Shown: positions 6,770 to 15,554, counted from the stretch's first letter. The stretch is DNA of 46,638 bases from Lachnospiraceae bacterium (GCA_030537215.1 JAUNOF010000007.1:1-46638); one strand, 5' to 3'. Numbers and translations are program-made. The notes: generated by a model from the sequence alone, not told the origin.

Positions 6770-8650
6770 CTATGCCTCCTTATCCTGATTCCGCTCCATT
6801 GCTGCAGAATGACGCAAAACAGCCAGTCCCTCCTGGGTTTCCCGCACCAGGATTACATGATCAAAGCCATGGTCCAGGCTGGGGAAATCGGCACGATAGT
6901 GGGAGCCTCGGCTTTCCTTCCGCATCAGAGCTGCACGGAGCATAGCTTCGGAAAGACGCAGCGTTCCTTCCAGCTCCCTGGTCATCCGGTAGCGTCCAGC
7001 CATGTCAAGACCGTCCGGCTGTTCCGGCTGGCTGCCGTCCCACTGCTCTTCCTCCTTATCTGAGAGCGGCCTTCGCCTCCGCTCACTCTCCGCTCCAATA
7101 GACGCAAGCTGCTCCAGCCCCCAAACAAGAGTTTCCTCCCGGCGCACCACCATGGCACACCGGAAATTGATCTGGCGAATCTGCTGGATCAGCTCCTGGG
7201 CTCCAGGAATCCACCCGGTCTCCCATGCTTGTGCACACGCCTGCACCTCACAGTGTTTTTCATTTTCTGAATGCTTCGTCTTCTTCCAAACTTCCGTTTC
7301 TGAGTCCTGGCCAGTGATTCTCCTTTGCTCCTTCTGGTCCTCCCGGTTCTCCAGACTCCACTTGGCCGCCTGGATCCCGGCCCGCTTTCCAAATACCAGC
7401 CCATTGGCCGTGGACAAGCCGCCCAGACGGTCTGCACCGTGCATACCTCCGGTAGCCTCACCGCAGGCATAAAGCCCCTTTACCCTGCAGCCTCCATGGC
7501 TGTCAATGCAGATTCCCCCATTGGATGCATGGGCAAAGATCCCGATCTGCACCGGATCATCTATGGTCAGTCCCTTCTCCTCCTTCAGCCACTGGAAGTA
7601 GGTCTGGACAAACTCCGGCTGATGCTCCTTCAGTTCGTTTCTGTAGGTCAGTCGGACTCCCTCCGGATTCTCCAGGCAGGCCTGAAACAGGCGGACATCC
7701 ACTTCTCCGGAGCCTAACCGGCAGGTGAAAGGACCATGGGTGGAACGGATCTTAAGCCGTTCTTTCAGCTCCTCCTGGCTCCAGTCTGAAAACACAGACT
7801 GGCCGGTCCTGGGATCGGAAAATTCGCTGTACTGGAATGCCTTTTCATTGTAAATGGTTTTCGGCGCCGGATGGAGATAACCGGGCATCATCTGCATAAA
7901 CTCCAGATTTACCAGGGAAGCCCCCGCCTTTAGCGCCAGGAATTGCCCCATTCCCGTCACATCCGATGTGTTCAAACAGCGGGAAAACAGACCGCCCATT
8001 CCTCCGCTTGCGATTACCACGCTGGAGCATCGGATGGTAAGAAACTTCCAGCCGTCAGCTCCCTTCTGCACAGCGCCAACGCCGGATATCTGTCCATTTT
8101 CCATAAAAAGGTCCGTGATACAGGTATCCGGAAGCTGGGTCACCTCCAGCCGCTGCAGTTCAGCTTTTAAGGCTGCCCCTGCGCTTTCCTTTACAATCCC
8201 ATGCCAATCCCGGTTCTTGTGATCGAAGCAGGGAATAAATTCCTTCTCTCCTTTATTCACCGCTTCCTTCAAACTGACTCCCAGAGCCTGAAGCTCCTTT
8301 ATCCCATCCTGGATCCCGGCAGTCAGGCAGTTTACCAGCTCAGGGTCTGCCATCCCTTCTCCGATCTGAAGGATGGTCTGGGCCAGCTCCCGTTCATCCT
8401 CCTGATTCTCCGGCCCTACCAGCCCCAGGCCCCAGGTCCCGGGATAAAAGCTGGAACCGGAGCAGATGGCGCTGCTGCTTGCGATCGCTGTCCTGGCGCC
8501 GGTTCTGGCTGCCCAGATAGCTGCTGTAATCCCGGCCAGCCCGGCTCCCATTACCAGCACATCCGCAGTCAGGGAATCCCCGTTTCTCCATATGGAAGAT
8601 GTGGGCCCATTCCCGCCGCTTTTTGGGATCTGCTTCTTATTTTGCATCAT
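6770..8650 (-). CDS. FAD-dependent oxidoreductase, NadB/fumarate reductase flavoprotein superfamily, unknown substrate
   Basis: A 626-residue cytoplasmic flavoprotein. The FAD-binding motif GAGLAG (residues 35-40) opens an FAD_binding_2 domain. Later come the FAHASNGG segment with H374, the MHGADRLGG segment with H404 and R408, and a C-terminal SRGSHYRADFP helix region, all in the order seen in L-aspartate oxidase and fumarate reductase flavoprotein. The histidine that carries covalent FAD in FrdA/SdhA is absent (ICSGSSFYPG there), so flavin is probably non-covalent as in NadB. A charged insertion of about 45 residues lies near 430-475. It overlaps the ATPase gene upstream by 14 bases (tandem ATG start), so it is translationally coupled to a transporter in a sialic acid locus. 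No nadA or nadC is nearby, so NAD synthesis is unlikely. The reaction cannot be named from sequence. Confidence 0.8.
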   Translation of the reverse strand: MMQNKKQIPKSGGNGPTSSIWRNGDSLTADVLVMGAGLAGITAAIWAARTGARTAIASSSAICSGSSFYPGTWGLGLVGPENQEDERELAQTILQIGEGMADPELVNCLTAGIQDGIKELQALGVSLKEAVNKGEKEFIPCFDHKNRDWHGIVKESAGAALKAELQRLEVTQLPDTCITDLFMENGQISGVGAVQKGADGWKFLTIRCSSVVIASGGMGGLFSRCLNTSDVTGMGQFLALKAGASLVNLEFMQMMPGYLHPAPKTIYNEKAFQYSEFSDPRTGQSVFSDWSQEELKERLKIRSTHGPFTCRLGSGEVDVRLFQACLENPEGVRLTYRNELKEHQPEFVQTYFQWLKEEKGLTIDDPVQIGIFAHASNGGICIDSHGGCRVKGLYACGEATGGMHGADRLGGLSTANGLVFGKRAGIQAAKWSLENREDQKEQRRITGQDSETEVWKKTKHSENEKHCEVQACAQAWETGWIPGAQELIQQIRQINFRCAMVVRREETLVWGLEQLASIGAESERRRRPLSDKEEEQWDGSQPEQPDGLDMAGRYRMTRELEGTLRLSEAMLRAALMRKESRGSHYRADFPSLDHGFDHVILVRETQEGLAVLRHSAAMERNQDKEA

Positions 8651-9674
8651 TCAAACATGCCTTCTTAATATTTTCTTCCGCGAAATGGCAGGCTACATAA
8701 TGATCCCGGCCATTGATCTCATACTTCTTTAACTCCGGCTTCTGGGTCTTGCAGATCTCCTGGCACTGCTTGCAGCGTCCGTGGAAATGGCAGCCGCTTG
8801 GCGGATTCATTGGAGACGGCACATCGCCCTCCAGCAGGATCCGGTTCTTCTGATGATGAATGTCAGCAACCGGGATTGCAGACAGAAGCGCCTGGGTATA
8901 GGGATGAACGGTATGATGATACAGCTCATCTGCATCCGACAGCTCCACGATCCGTCCCAGATACATAACTGCGATCCGGTCACTGATGTACTCTACCACA
9001 CTCAGATCATGGGTGATAAAGATATAGGTCAGGTTGCGCTCTTCCTTTAACTTCTTTAACAGATTTAATACCTGCGCCTGGATGGATACGTCCAGCGCGC
9101 TTACCGCCTCATCGCAGATCACCAGCTCCGGGTTAATGCAGAGGGCTCTTGCAATACCGATTCTCTGACGCTGTCCGCCGGAGAACTCGTGAGGATACCG
9201 GTCCATGTACTCCCGTCTCATGTTAACGGCTTCCAGAAGGTCGCCGATCAGCTTCCGGCGCTCTTCCCTGGTCTTTACGCCGAACTTCTTTAACGGATCG
9301 GACAGGGACTGGTAAATAGTAAAGGAAGGATTCAGGGAAGACTGAGGATCCTGGAATACGATCTGGATCTTCTTTCTTGCTTCGTCCATCTCCTTATTAT
9401 CCAGCTTTGCCAGATTCTTCGGGCCGTCTGCAAACTCATAGATCATCTCACCTTCCGTAGGCTTGTAGAGCTGAAGGATCGTCTTGCCAAGGGTGGTCTT
9501 GCCGCAGCCGGACTCGCCTACTAATCCTAAGGTTTCGCCCTTATAGATGGTCAGATTAATGTCATTTACTGCCTGAACATAGCTCTTCGTTTTTCCCAGG
9601 AAACCACTTTTTACAGGGAAAAAGGTTTTCAGTCCTTTTATGGTCAATAACGGTTCTTTCTCCTTATTTGCCAT
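8637..9674 (-). CDS. Oligopeptide/dipeptide-type ABC transporter ATPase (DppF/OppF-like)
   Basis: A 345-residue ATPase: Walker A GESGCGKTTLG, signature FSGGQRQR, Walker B LVICDEAVSALD, switch His in FITHD. The C-terminal oligo_HPY extension has a cysteine cluster (CHFHGRCKQCQEICKTQKPE), typical of Dpp/Opp ATPases and often an iron-sulfur site. It overlaps the partner ATPase gene by 11 bases, with AGGAGGTGATG inside that gene's end, so the two are translationally coupled. It would power the two permeases of this operon. In Corynebacterium and Haemophilus ducreyi, transporters of this family import sialic acid; peptide uptake is the alternative. Confidence 0.9.
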   Translation of the reverse strand: MANKEKEPLLTIKGLKTFFPVKSGFLGKTKSYVQAVNDINLTIYKGETLGLVGESGCGKTTLGKTILQLYKPTEGEMIYEFADGPKNLAKLDNKEMDEARKKIQIVFQDPQSSLNPSFTIYQSLSDPLKKFGVKTREERRKLIGDLLEAVNMRREYMDRYPHEFSGGQRQRIGIARALCINPELVICDEAVSALDVSIQAQVLNLLKKLKEERNLTYIFITHDLSVVEYISDRIAVMYLGRIVELSDADELYHHTVHPYTQALLSAIPVADIHHQKNRILLEGDVPSPMNPPSGCHFHGRCKQCQEICKTQKPELKKYEINGRDHYVACHFAEENIKKACLNDAK

Positions 9675-10683
9675 CCTTCATCACCTCCTGATATCTTGCA
9701 CAGCGCACCATGTGGGTTCCGCCTAACATAACCTCCGCCGGCATCGCCTTGCGGCACTCCTCACATGCGTAATCACATCTGGGCTCGAACTGGCAGCCGG
9801 ACGGCCGGTTATACGGGTCCGGAGTGGAGCCCTTGATGGGGTTGATATCCTGGTTTGCGCCCTTTCCAAGGATCGGAATGGACTTTAACAGTGCCTTTGT
9901 ATATGGATGGGTTGGGTGATCCAGCACCTCCTCAGCAGTACCGCTCTCGATGATGTTGCCCATGTACATAACAGCCACATCATCCGCCAGCTCACACACT
10001 ACGCCCATGTCGTGGGTGATCATCATGATCGCCGTATTGTAATTCTTCTTTAAATGATCCATCAGCTCAAAGATCTGAGCCTGGATGGTAACGTCCAGTG
10101 CAGTGGTGGGCTCATCTGCGATCAGCACCTTAGGATTACAGCTCATAGCCATGGCAATCATGGCACGCTGTCTCATACCGCCGGAGAACTCATGAGGATA
10201 CTGGTCGATTCGTTTCTGGGGATTGGGAATCCCCATATCCGTCAAAAGCTTTAAGGCACGCTCTCTTGCTGCCGCCTTGGAGATGGACTTATCATGGGAG
10301 CGGATCATCTCGCTGATCTGCCAGCCGATGGTGTACACCGGATTCAGAGCCGTCATAGGGTCCTGGAAGATCATGGCAATATCCTTGCCCCGCAGTGCAC
10401 GCATTTCCTTGCTGTTGCGCTCTAACTGGTGGATCTTGATATCTCCCCGCTCATCGCCGCTGTGATAAATGATCTCGCCTTCCTCGATCCGGGAAAGCTT
10501 GGGAAGGAGCTGCATGATGGAGGTGGCCGTCACACTCTTGCCGCAGCCGGACTCGCCTACGATACACAGCGTCTTGCCACTTTTAATATCCATCGATACA
10601 CCATTGATGGCGCGATTGCAGCGTTCATTGGTATAAAAATATGTTTTCAGATTTTTTACGGAAATTACAACATTATCGCTCAT
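9664..10683 (-). CDS. Oligopeptide/dipeptide-type ABC transporter ATPase (DppD/OppD-like)
   Basis: A 339-residue ATPase: Walker [12 protein letters not shown], signature FSGGMRQR, Walker [13 protein letters not shown], and a C-terminal oligo_HPY domain with cysteines ([17 protein letters not shown]). It forms a heterodimer with the DppF-like subunit. The start was set at the third codon of the longest frame (ATG 10681-10683): AGGAGG at 10690-10695 then stands 6 bases away, whereas the upstream ATG would abut it. The gap to the permease stop is only 10 bases. Substrate is inferred from the nan context. Confidence 0.9.
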   Translation of the reverse strand: MSDNVVISVKNLKTYFYTNERCNRAINGVSMDIKSGKTLCIVGESGCGKSVTATSIMQLLPKLSRIEEGEIIYHSGDERGDIKIHQLERNSKEMRALRGKDIAMIFQDPMTALNPVYTIGWQISEMIRSHDKSISKAAARERALKLLTDMGIPNPQKRIDQYPHEFSGGMRQRAMIAMAMSCNPKVLIADEPTTALDVTIQAQIFELMDHLKKNYNTAIMMITHDMGVVCELADDVAVMYMGNIIESGTAEEVLDHPTHPYTKALLKSIPILGKGANQDINPIKGSTPDPYNRPSGCQFEPRCDYACEECRKAMPAEVMLGGTHMVRCARYQEVMKDGK

Positions 10684-10693
10684 TTTCATCCTC

Positions 10694-11623
10694 CTAACCC
10701 TGCTGAGTCGGATCTGTGGTATCCCGGATTCCGTCGCCCATGAAGTTAATACTCATAACAAACAGGGAAACCACGATACCGGTAGGAAGCCACATCCACC
10801 AGTTGTTCTGCAGTGTATACATGTCCTGTGCCGCATTCAGGATATTGCCCCAGGTAGGTACCTCCAGCGGAACGCCAAGTCCTAAGAAGCTTAATGCAGC
10901 CTCCTCCAGAATGAACATAGCCGTACTTAAGGTAATGTTAACGATAATGGGGCTTAATGCATTAGGAAGGATATGCTTATAGCAGATGACAAAAGGATTC
11001 AGGCCGAATACCTTTAAGGACTGTACATACTCCTCCTCACGGATGGAAAGCACCTGAGAGCGGGCCATACGGAAACAAGAGCCCCAGCCGCAGATGATGA
11101 ATATGATCACGATATTCTTCGCACTCTGTCCCAGAATGGCCACCAGCATCATAACCAGGATCAGCTGCGGAATAGACATAAATACTTCCGACACACGAAC
11201 CATCAGGCTGTCAAACCAGCCGCCCCGGTATGCGCTGTAGCATCCGAAGAGAACGCCGATGGCAGCACAGCCCAGTGCGCTTCCAAAGCCGATGGCGATG
11301 GACATCCGGCCTCCGTAGAGAACACGGGCAAACACATCACGGCCGATCTTATCCGTTCCGAATAAATGCTCCGATGACGGCGCCTTTAAAATGGACTTCA
11401 TATCAACTGCTTTCGGTGAATAGGAAGTCAGAAGAGGCGCACAGATACAGGCCAGCAGGATGATCAAAAAGATCGCGCCGCCGATAATGGCCAGACGGTT
11501 ATGTAACAGCTTCCGCAGCGCACGGTTGCCGGCTTTTTTATTTTTCAGCTCACCGGATTCCTCCATCTGGCGAATCTTGTCAAACTTCCGGTTCAGCCTA
11601 GCATGTTTTGAACTTGCACTCAT
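10694..11623 (-). CDS. Dpp/Opp-type ABC transporter permease (DppC-like)
   Basis: A 309-residue inner-membrane permease with a cytoplasmic charged N-terminus (about 40 residues), a first membrane helix near 45-65, the conserved HLFGTDKIGRDVFAR motif of DppC/OppC proteins, and the BPD_transp_1 domain with ATPase-contact loop near KHILPNALSPI. The start is the ATG at 11621-11623, 7 bases from AAGGAGGG; a more upstream ATG is too close. It partners the DppB-like permease 13 bases upstream. Confidence 0.9.
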   Translation of the reverse strand: MSASSKHARLNRKFDKIRQMEESGELKNKKAGNRALRKLLHNRLAIIGGAIFLIILLACICAPLLTSYSPKAVDMKSILKAPSSEHLFGTDKIGRDVFARVLYGGRMSIAIGFGSALGCAAIGVLFGCYSAYRGGWFDSLMVRVSEVFMSIPQLILVMMLVAILGQSAKNIVIIFIICGWGSCFRMARSQVLSIREEEYVQSLKVFGLNPFVICYKHILPNALSPIIVNITLSTAMFILEEAALSFLGLGVPLEVPTWGNILNAAQDMYTLQNNWWMWLPTGIVVSLFVMSINFMGDGIRDTTDPTQQG

Positions 11624-11636
11624 TTCCATTCCCTCC

Positions 11637-12599
11637 TTAACCGTTCAGCTTGACACGCGGATCAAGGGCCGCAGTCAGGATATCCACCAGGGTACTTGCA
11701 AACAGAGTCATAAATACGAACAGAAGCGCCAGCATCATAACCAGATTGTAGTTCTGGGAACGAACGGCTGTGTTAAATGCACTTCCGATTCCAGGCCACT
11801 GGAATACGGTTTCGATTACAACGGAACCTGCGATCAAGGTTGGAAGGCGGAAGCCTACCAGCACGATAACAGGGGTTAAGGATACGCGGAAGCCATGGAT
11901 CAGATTGACTCTCCACTCCGGAAGGCCTTTGCTTCTGGCTGTTTTAATGTAGTCCTTATTCATGGTATCCAGCATACTGCTTCTGGCATAACGCATCACA
12001 CCTGCAGTCATGGAGATTCCAAGCACCAACGCCGGCATTACCATATACTTGATGCGGCCTACAAAATTGACCACTGTGGGATCTGTACGTCCGCCTACCG
12101 GAAGCCAGCCCAGAGTTAACGAGAAGATTAAGATGGCACAGACGCCAAAAAAGAACTGAGGAATGGATACACCGATCATACCGGCTACGGTCAGCACGTT
12201 ATCGCCGATGCTGCCCTTATTGATGGCGCCGAGAACGCCGAGAACACTTCCTAAGATCGTGGAAATGCACAGAGCTGCAACTGCCAGTTCCAGGGTGGCC
12301 GGAAGACGCTCCGCCATGATCTGAATAACGGGAACACCGCTGGAGGAGCTGTAGCCGAAGTCGCCCTGAAGAAGACGTCCCAGCCACTTTAAATAGCGGA
12401 CAAAGAAAGGATCATCCAGACCGTACTGCGCCCGAAGAGCCGCGATCTGCGATTCGCTTAACCGCGCCAGCGCCTCCGGATCCATCAGATAGGAGATGGG
12501 ATCGCCTGGAGTCAGATCCAGAAGCCAGTAAATGATAAATGTAATCAGCAAAAGCATGGGGATCATGCCCAATAATTTTTTCACTGTATATTTTGCCAT
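11637..12599 (-). CDS. Dpp/Opp-type ABC transporter permease (DppB-like)
   Basis: A 320-residue permease. It begins with the MAKYTVKKLLGMIPMLL helix usual for DppB/OppB, has the LTPGDP motif near residue 30 and a large periplasmic-side loop, then the BPD_transp_1 domain with the C-terminal DPRVKLNG. The start is the ATG at 12597-12599 behind AAGAGGTG; a longer frame from a TTG at 12632 has no ribosome site and begins inside the intercistronic hairpin. A GC-rich structured gap separates it from the SBP gene. Confidence 0.9.
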   Translation of the reverse strand: MAKYTVKKLLGMIPMLLLITFIIYWLLDLTPGDPISYLMDPEALARLSESQIAALRAQYGLDDPFFVRYLKWLGRLLQGDFGYSSSSGVPVIQIMAERLPATLELAVAALCISTILGSVLGVLGAINKGSIGDNVLTVAGMIGVSIPQFFFGVCAILIFSLTLGWLPVGGRTDPTVVNFVGRIKYMVMPALVLGISMTAGVMRYARSSMLDTMNKDYIKTARSKGLPEWRVNLIHGFRVSLTPVIVLVGFRLPTLIAGSVVIETVFQWPGIGSAFNTAVRSQNYNLVMMLALLFVFMTLFASTLVDILTAALDPRVKLNG

Positions 12600-12628
12600 T
12601 TTTTCACCTCTTAAAACAAAAGGGGCGC

Positions 12629-12738
12629 GCAAAACTCTTGTTTACCAACTATTTCCGCTGATTTTTGAGTTTTGCGGCGCCTCCTGCCTGTCGCCCTGAG
12701 TCTGTCCCCCGTGCTCTGCCGTCAGCGCATGGACAGGC
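12629..12738 (-). other. Structured SBP-permease intercistronic region
   Basis: The gap between the dppA-like stop and the dppB-like start contains a GCAAAACTC/GAGTTTTGC stem (12629-12637 with 12667-12675, flanked by further GCGC pairing) and a GCCTGTC/GACAGGC pair (12686-12692 with 12732-12738). No clean T run follows. It probably tunes permease expression below binding protein by processing or partial termination. Confidence 0.45.
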
Positions 12739-12777
12739 CAGATCCCAGGAGCGGCATGATTATCTTGCTTCTACCTT

Positions 12778-14484
12778 TTATTTGATCTTCCAGTTCTGGA
12801 TATCCCAGTTGTAGTTAAACTGCGGATTTCCAATCTTGTCCAAACCAGACTCGATCTTATCGCTGTGAAGCAGGAAAATCGGCTGATAGTACAGCGGCAG
12901 TTCAAACAAGGTCTCATTCTCATATTTCTGAAGTTCGAAGAATGCCTTCTTCTGAACTTCTGCATCTACGGATGCATTGGTTGCTGCAATCAGCTCATCC
13001 AGCTTCGGATCACTTGGAGTATGAGAGTTGATGGAGTAACCGGTTGCATATCTGTCATAGTACTCATGTAAGGATAATGCTGCGTTTGCTGCGTAGCACA
13101 TATCCCAGTCAACTGCGCTCGGTCCGTTAACCGGATCGTCCGGAGCCTTCCACAGGATGGTTGCCAGATCGCCTTCTACCAGACGTGCGTTCATCTTAAT
13201 GCCTACCTCTGCCAGGTACTGCTGAAGAATTGCCATCAGGTCCTGAGTCATCTGATCGGTGTAATAGTAAACCACATCCAGCTCAGTATTCGGATCCCAG
13301 TTTGCTTCTGCCAAGAGAGCCTTAGCCTTCTCCGGGTCATAATCGTAATCGTTCAGACCGTCTACCTTATCAGCGCCGTCCGGGGTCAGGCTGTTAGCCG
13401 GAAGTGCTGCACCCTCAAAGATACCGTCCAGGATGGACTGCATATCCAGAGCGTATGCGATGGCCTGACGTACTCTCTGATCTGCTAAAGGAGCTGCGGA
13501 GCCGTCCTGCTTGTTGAACTTGTTTAAGTACAGAAGACGGGTGTAGCGAACATTTACGGTTTCGATGGTCAGACCGGGAGTTCCCTCCAGCGCCTTAACA
13601 TCTGCAATGTTCTTGGTGTAAGCGTAATCCAGCTTGCCTGCCTTTGCATTGGTTACAAAGTTTGCATCGCTGTCGCCTGCACTTGGATTTAAGTGGATGG
13701 TAAAGGTAGCTGCACCGCCGTAGTAATTCTCAAAGGGCTTTAAGATGGTGTAGTTGTTCATCTGAACCTCGTCTACCATGAATGGGCCGGAGCCGATAGG
13801 GCTCTGGAAGAACTTGGCCTGCTGTAAGGAGATGGGATCCGTGTCCTTTAAGTGCTTCATCGGAAGAGGTGCAAACTGGGTAAAGGTAAGCAGTGCATCC
13901 GGAGCAACCTTGTCAAAGGTTAAGGTAATCTTGTTTCCATCGATGGCGATGCCGGAGATATGCTCTGCACTTCCATCCAGGTAAGCAGCAGCACCTTCCA
14001 GCGCCTCAAAGGTGGAGCGGAATACGGAGTTTAATACGGTAGACTTTAATGCATACTCAATGTTCCACTGGATTTCTTCGGCTGTGATCGGCTCGCCGTC
14101 ATGCCAGGTAATGCCGTCCCGCAGTTCAAAGGTTAATGTGGTTCCATCCTCGCTCATCTCGTAGGACTTTGCTAAGTCACCCTCTCCGCTGACTGGCGCC
14201 AGGTTCTCATCTGCAAATAACAGATGTCCGTACAGAACCTTATTGTAGGTGTAGCTTCCCGGATTCAGCCATGGGGTCTCAAAGAATTCGGTTGGACCGC
14301 CGTTGCTGTAAAGAACGCCGGACTCTCCGCCGGCAGATTCAGTCGGCGCTGCTTCTCCTGCTGCCTGAGTACCGGCAGTTCCGTTTCCGGTATTTGCAGG
14401 CGCCGGATTTCCCGATCCGCATGCTGCCAGTGATACTGTCATTGCCAGCGCCAAGCCGAGTGATAAAACTTTTTTCAATTTCAT
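12778..14484 (-). CDS. Dpp/Opp-type substrate-binding lipoprotein (SBP_bac_5), probable sialic acid binding protein
   Basis: A 568-residue family-5 solute-binding protein: lipoprotein signal with lipobox SLAAC (Cys22), an Ala/Gly/Thr linker, then the fold with the family motif near DGTTLTFELRDGITWHDGEP and QRVRQAIAYALD. It is the first gene of the five-subunit importer plus flavoprotein plus yhcH operon, behind a TTGACA-17-TATAGT promoter. Family-5 binding proteins carry peptides, nickel, opines and, in the SatABCD and Corynebacterium systems, sialic acid; in Ruminococcus gnavus a nan-cluster ABC importer takes 2,7-anhydro-Neu5Ac. Location between nanE/nanK and nanA supports a sialic acid derivative, but peptide uptake cannot be excluded from sequence. 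Confidence 0.85.
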   Translation of the reverse strand: MKLKKVLSLGLALAMTVSLAACGSGNPAPANTGNGTAGTQAAGEAAPTESAGGESGVLYSNGGPTEFFETPWLNPGSYTYNKVLYGHLLFADENLAPVSGEGDLAKSYEMSEDGTTLTFELRDGITWHDGEPITAEEIQWNIEYALKSTVLNSVFRSTFEALEGAAAYLDGSAEHISGIAIDGNKITLTFDKVAPDALLTFTQFAPLPMKHLKDTDPISLQQAKFFQSPIGSGPFMVDEVQMNNYTILKPFENYYGGAATFTIHLNPSAGDSDANFVTNAKAGKLDYAYTKNIADVKALEGTPGLTIETVNVRYTRLLYLNKFNKQDGSAAPLADQRVRQAIAYALDMQSILDGIFEGAALPANSLTPDGADKVDGLNDYDYDPEKAKALLAEANWDPNTELDVVYYYTDQMTQDLMAILQQYLAEVGIKMNARLVEGDLATILWKAPDDPVNGPSAVDWDMCYAANAALSLHEYYDRYATGYSINSHTPSDPKLDELIAATNASVDAEVQKKAFFELQKYENETLFELPLYYQPIFLLHSDKIESGLDKIGNPQFNYNWDIQNWKIK

Positions 14485-14560
14485 TCCCTTATCCTCCTTC
14501 TTTAAAAAAAGACGCAGTCAGAATTCTCTCCCAGTCTGCCGCGTCATTGATGATAGTCTT

Positions 14561-14589
14561 ACTATAGCAAGAAAAATTATTTTTGTCAA
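14561..14589 (-). promoter_or_regulatory. Promoter of the Dpp-type importer operon
   Basis: Minus strand: -35 TTGACA (14584-14589), 17-bp spacer, -10 TATAGT (14561-14566) preceded by TTGC. The spacer itself is a run of A and T resembling the candidate nan operator (AAGAAAAATTATTTTT on the plus strand). The leader down to the start codon carries an imperfect GACGC/GCGTC hairpin (about 14510-14545). Confidence 0.85.
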
Positions 14590-14600
14590 TATTGTTTAGA

Positions 14601-14617
14601 AAAGAAATTTTTTCTTT
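14601..14617. promoter_or_regulatory. Candidate RpiR operator upstream of the Dpp-type operon promoter
   Basis: AAAGAAATTTTTTCTTT, an imperfect palindrome 12 bases upstream of the -35. It resembles the palindromes before the SGNH gene and inside the nanE promoter. Simple AT-richness is the main alternative explanation. Confidence 0.35.
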
Positions 14618-14769
14618 TTAGTATTTAGTTCTTTTTCTTCTCTTTTTTCATTCTTCCTTTTTTTTCCTGATCATTTTAGCGACTTTTTTGGATTTTTCTC
14701 AACACCTTTTTGCAGATTTACAGTGCCTTCTCCTCCCTTCCCTAACAATTTCCTCGATTATAACACACA

Positions 14770-14785
14770 AAGAAAATATTTTCTT
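14770..14785. promoter_or_regulatory. Candidate RpiR (NanR-like) operator upstream of the SGNH esterase gene
   Basis: AAGAAAATATTTTCTT, a perfect 16-bp palindrome about 37 bases upstream of the SGNH gene -35. The 428-bp divergent gap 14485-14912 holds no gene, only the two promoters and these sites. Confidence 0.45.
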
Positions 14786-14821
14786 CCACTTTTCGAAAAA
14801 CAAAATTTATTTTCAATTTTA

Positions 14822-14850
14822 TTGATTTCCCGGCAGGAAAATGCTATGAT
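14822..14850 (+). promoter_or_regulatory. Promoter of the SGNH esterase gene
   Basis: Plus strand: TTGATT (14822-14827), 17-bp spacer, TATGAT (14845-14850) with an extended TGC before the -10. AGGAGG at 14897-14902 and ATG at 14913 follow. Confidence 0.75.
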
Positions 14851-14912
14851 AAACGAAGAATGTTATGTCAATGATGAAGAATATAAATTTTACCTAAGGA
14901 GGCTTCTGTACA

Positions 14913-15554
14913 ATGAAAAAACATATTGTATGCTTTGGCGATTCCAACACCCACGGTTATTCTGCTTATACAGACGGACGTTTTGACGAAAATGAGCGCT
15001 GGACCTGCCTGCTGGGCCGGAAGCTGGGCGAGGATTACCTGGTTTTAGAGGAAGGCTTGTCCGGCCGCACCACCTGCTATGATGATCCGATCCATGAAGG
15101 TTTGTCCGGCTTAAGCTATATCTATCCCTGTCTGATGAGCCATGAGCCAGTAGATCTTCTGGTGATTATGCTTGGAACCAATGACACCAAGGAGCGCTTC
15201 GGCTCCTCCGCTGCCTGCATCGCCCTGGGTCTGAAGCGCCTGGTTGCCAAGGCCATCGCAACTACCGACTGCTGGAGAGATCATAAGCCTAATATCCTGA
15301 TTGTAACTCCAAAGAATATTGATAAAGAATATGAAGAAACTGCGGTGAGCGCCACCATGGGACGTGGCTGTGCAGAGAAATCCCAGGGATTAGCCGCTGA
15401 ATACGCAAAGATCGCCCAGCTGATGGGTTGTCACTACTTCGATGCCAATGCTGTAGTAAAGGAAAACAATCACATTGATTACATGCATCTGACCCCGGAA
15501 GGCCATGAAGCCCTGGCTTCCGCCCTGGCAGAGCTGATCCCCACGCTGTTCTGA
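14913..15554 (+). CDS. SGNH/GDSL hydrolase, candidate sialate O-acetylesterase
   Basis: A 213-residue hydrolase with block I GDSN (nucleophile Ser11), block III LGTND (Asn90) and block V DYMHL (Asp189, His192), the full catalytic set of the SGNH fold. There is no signal peptide, so it acts in the cytoplasm. It is transcribed divergently from the Dpp-type importer and convergently with the rpiR-type regulator, inside the nan locus. Removing O-acetyl groups from imported sialic acid would let the lyase act, which is the most economical role. The closest families also include arylesterases and other acetyl-ester hydrolases, so substrate is an inference. Confidence 0.8.
   Translation: MKKHIVCFGDSNTHGYSAYTDGRFDENERWTCLLGRKLGEDYLVLEEGLSGRTTCYDDPIHEGLSGLSYIYPCLMSHEPVDLLVIMLGTNDTKERFGSSAACIALGLKRLVAKAIATTDCWRDHKPNILIVTPKNIDKEYEETAVSATMGRGCAEKSQGLAAEYAKIAQLMGCHYFDANAVVKENNHIDYMHLTPEGHEALASALAELIPTLF

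Noticed and set aside
6770..8650. Flavoprotein as NadB for NAD synthesis
   Set aside because: No nadA or nadC is near, it is coupled to an importer and followed by nan genes, so pathway context does not fit, although the fold is the same.
11637..12632. TTG start at 12632 for the DppB-like permease
   Set aside because: It would add 11 residues from the intercistronic hairpin and lacks a ribosome site; the ATG at 12599 has one and starts a standard DppB N-terminus.
14723..14986. 87-residue open frame upstream of and overlapping the SGNH gene
   Set aside because: It crosses the promoter and AT-rich operator region and overlaps the well-supported SGNH start; no ribosome site or family features.
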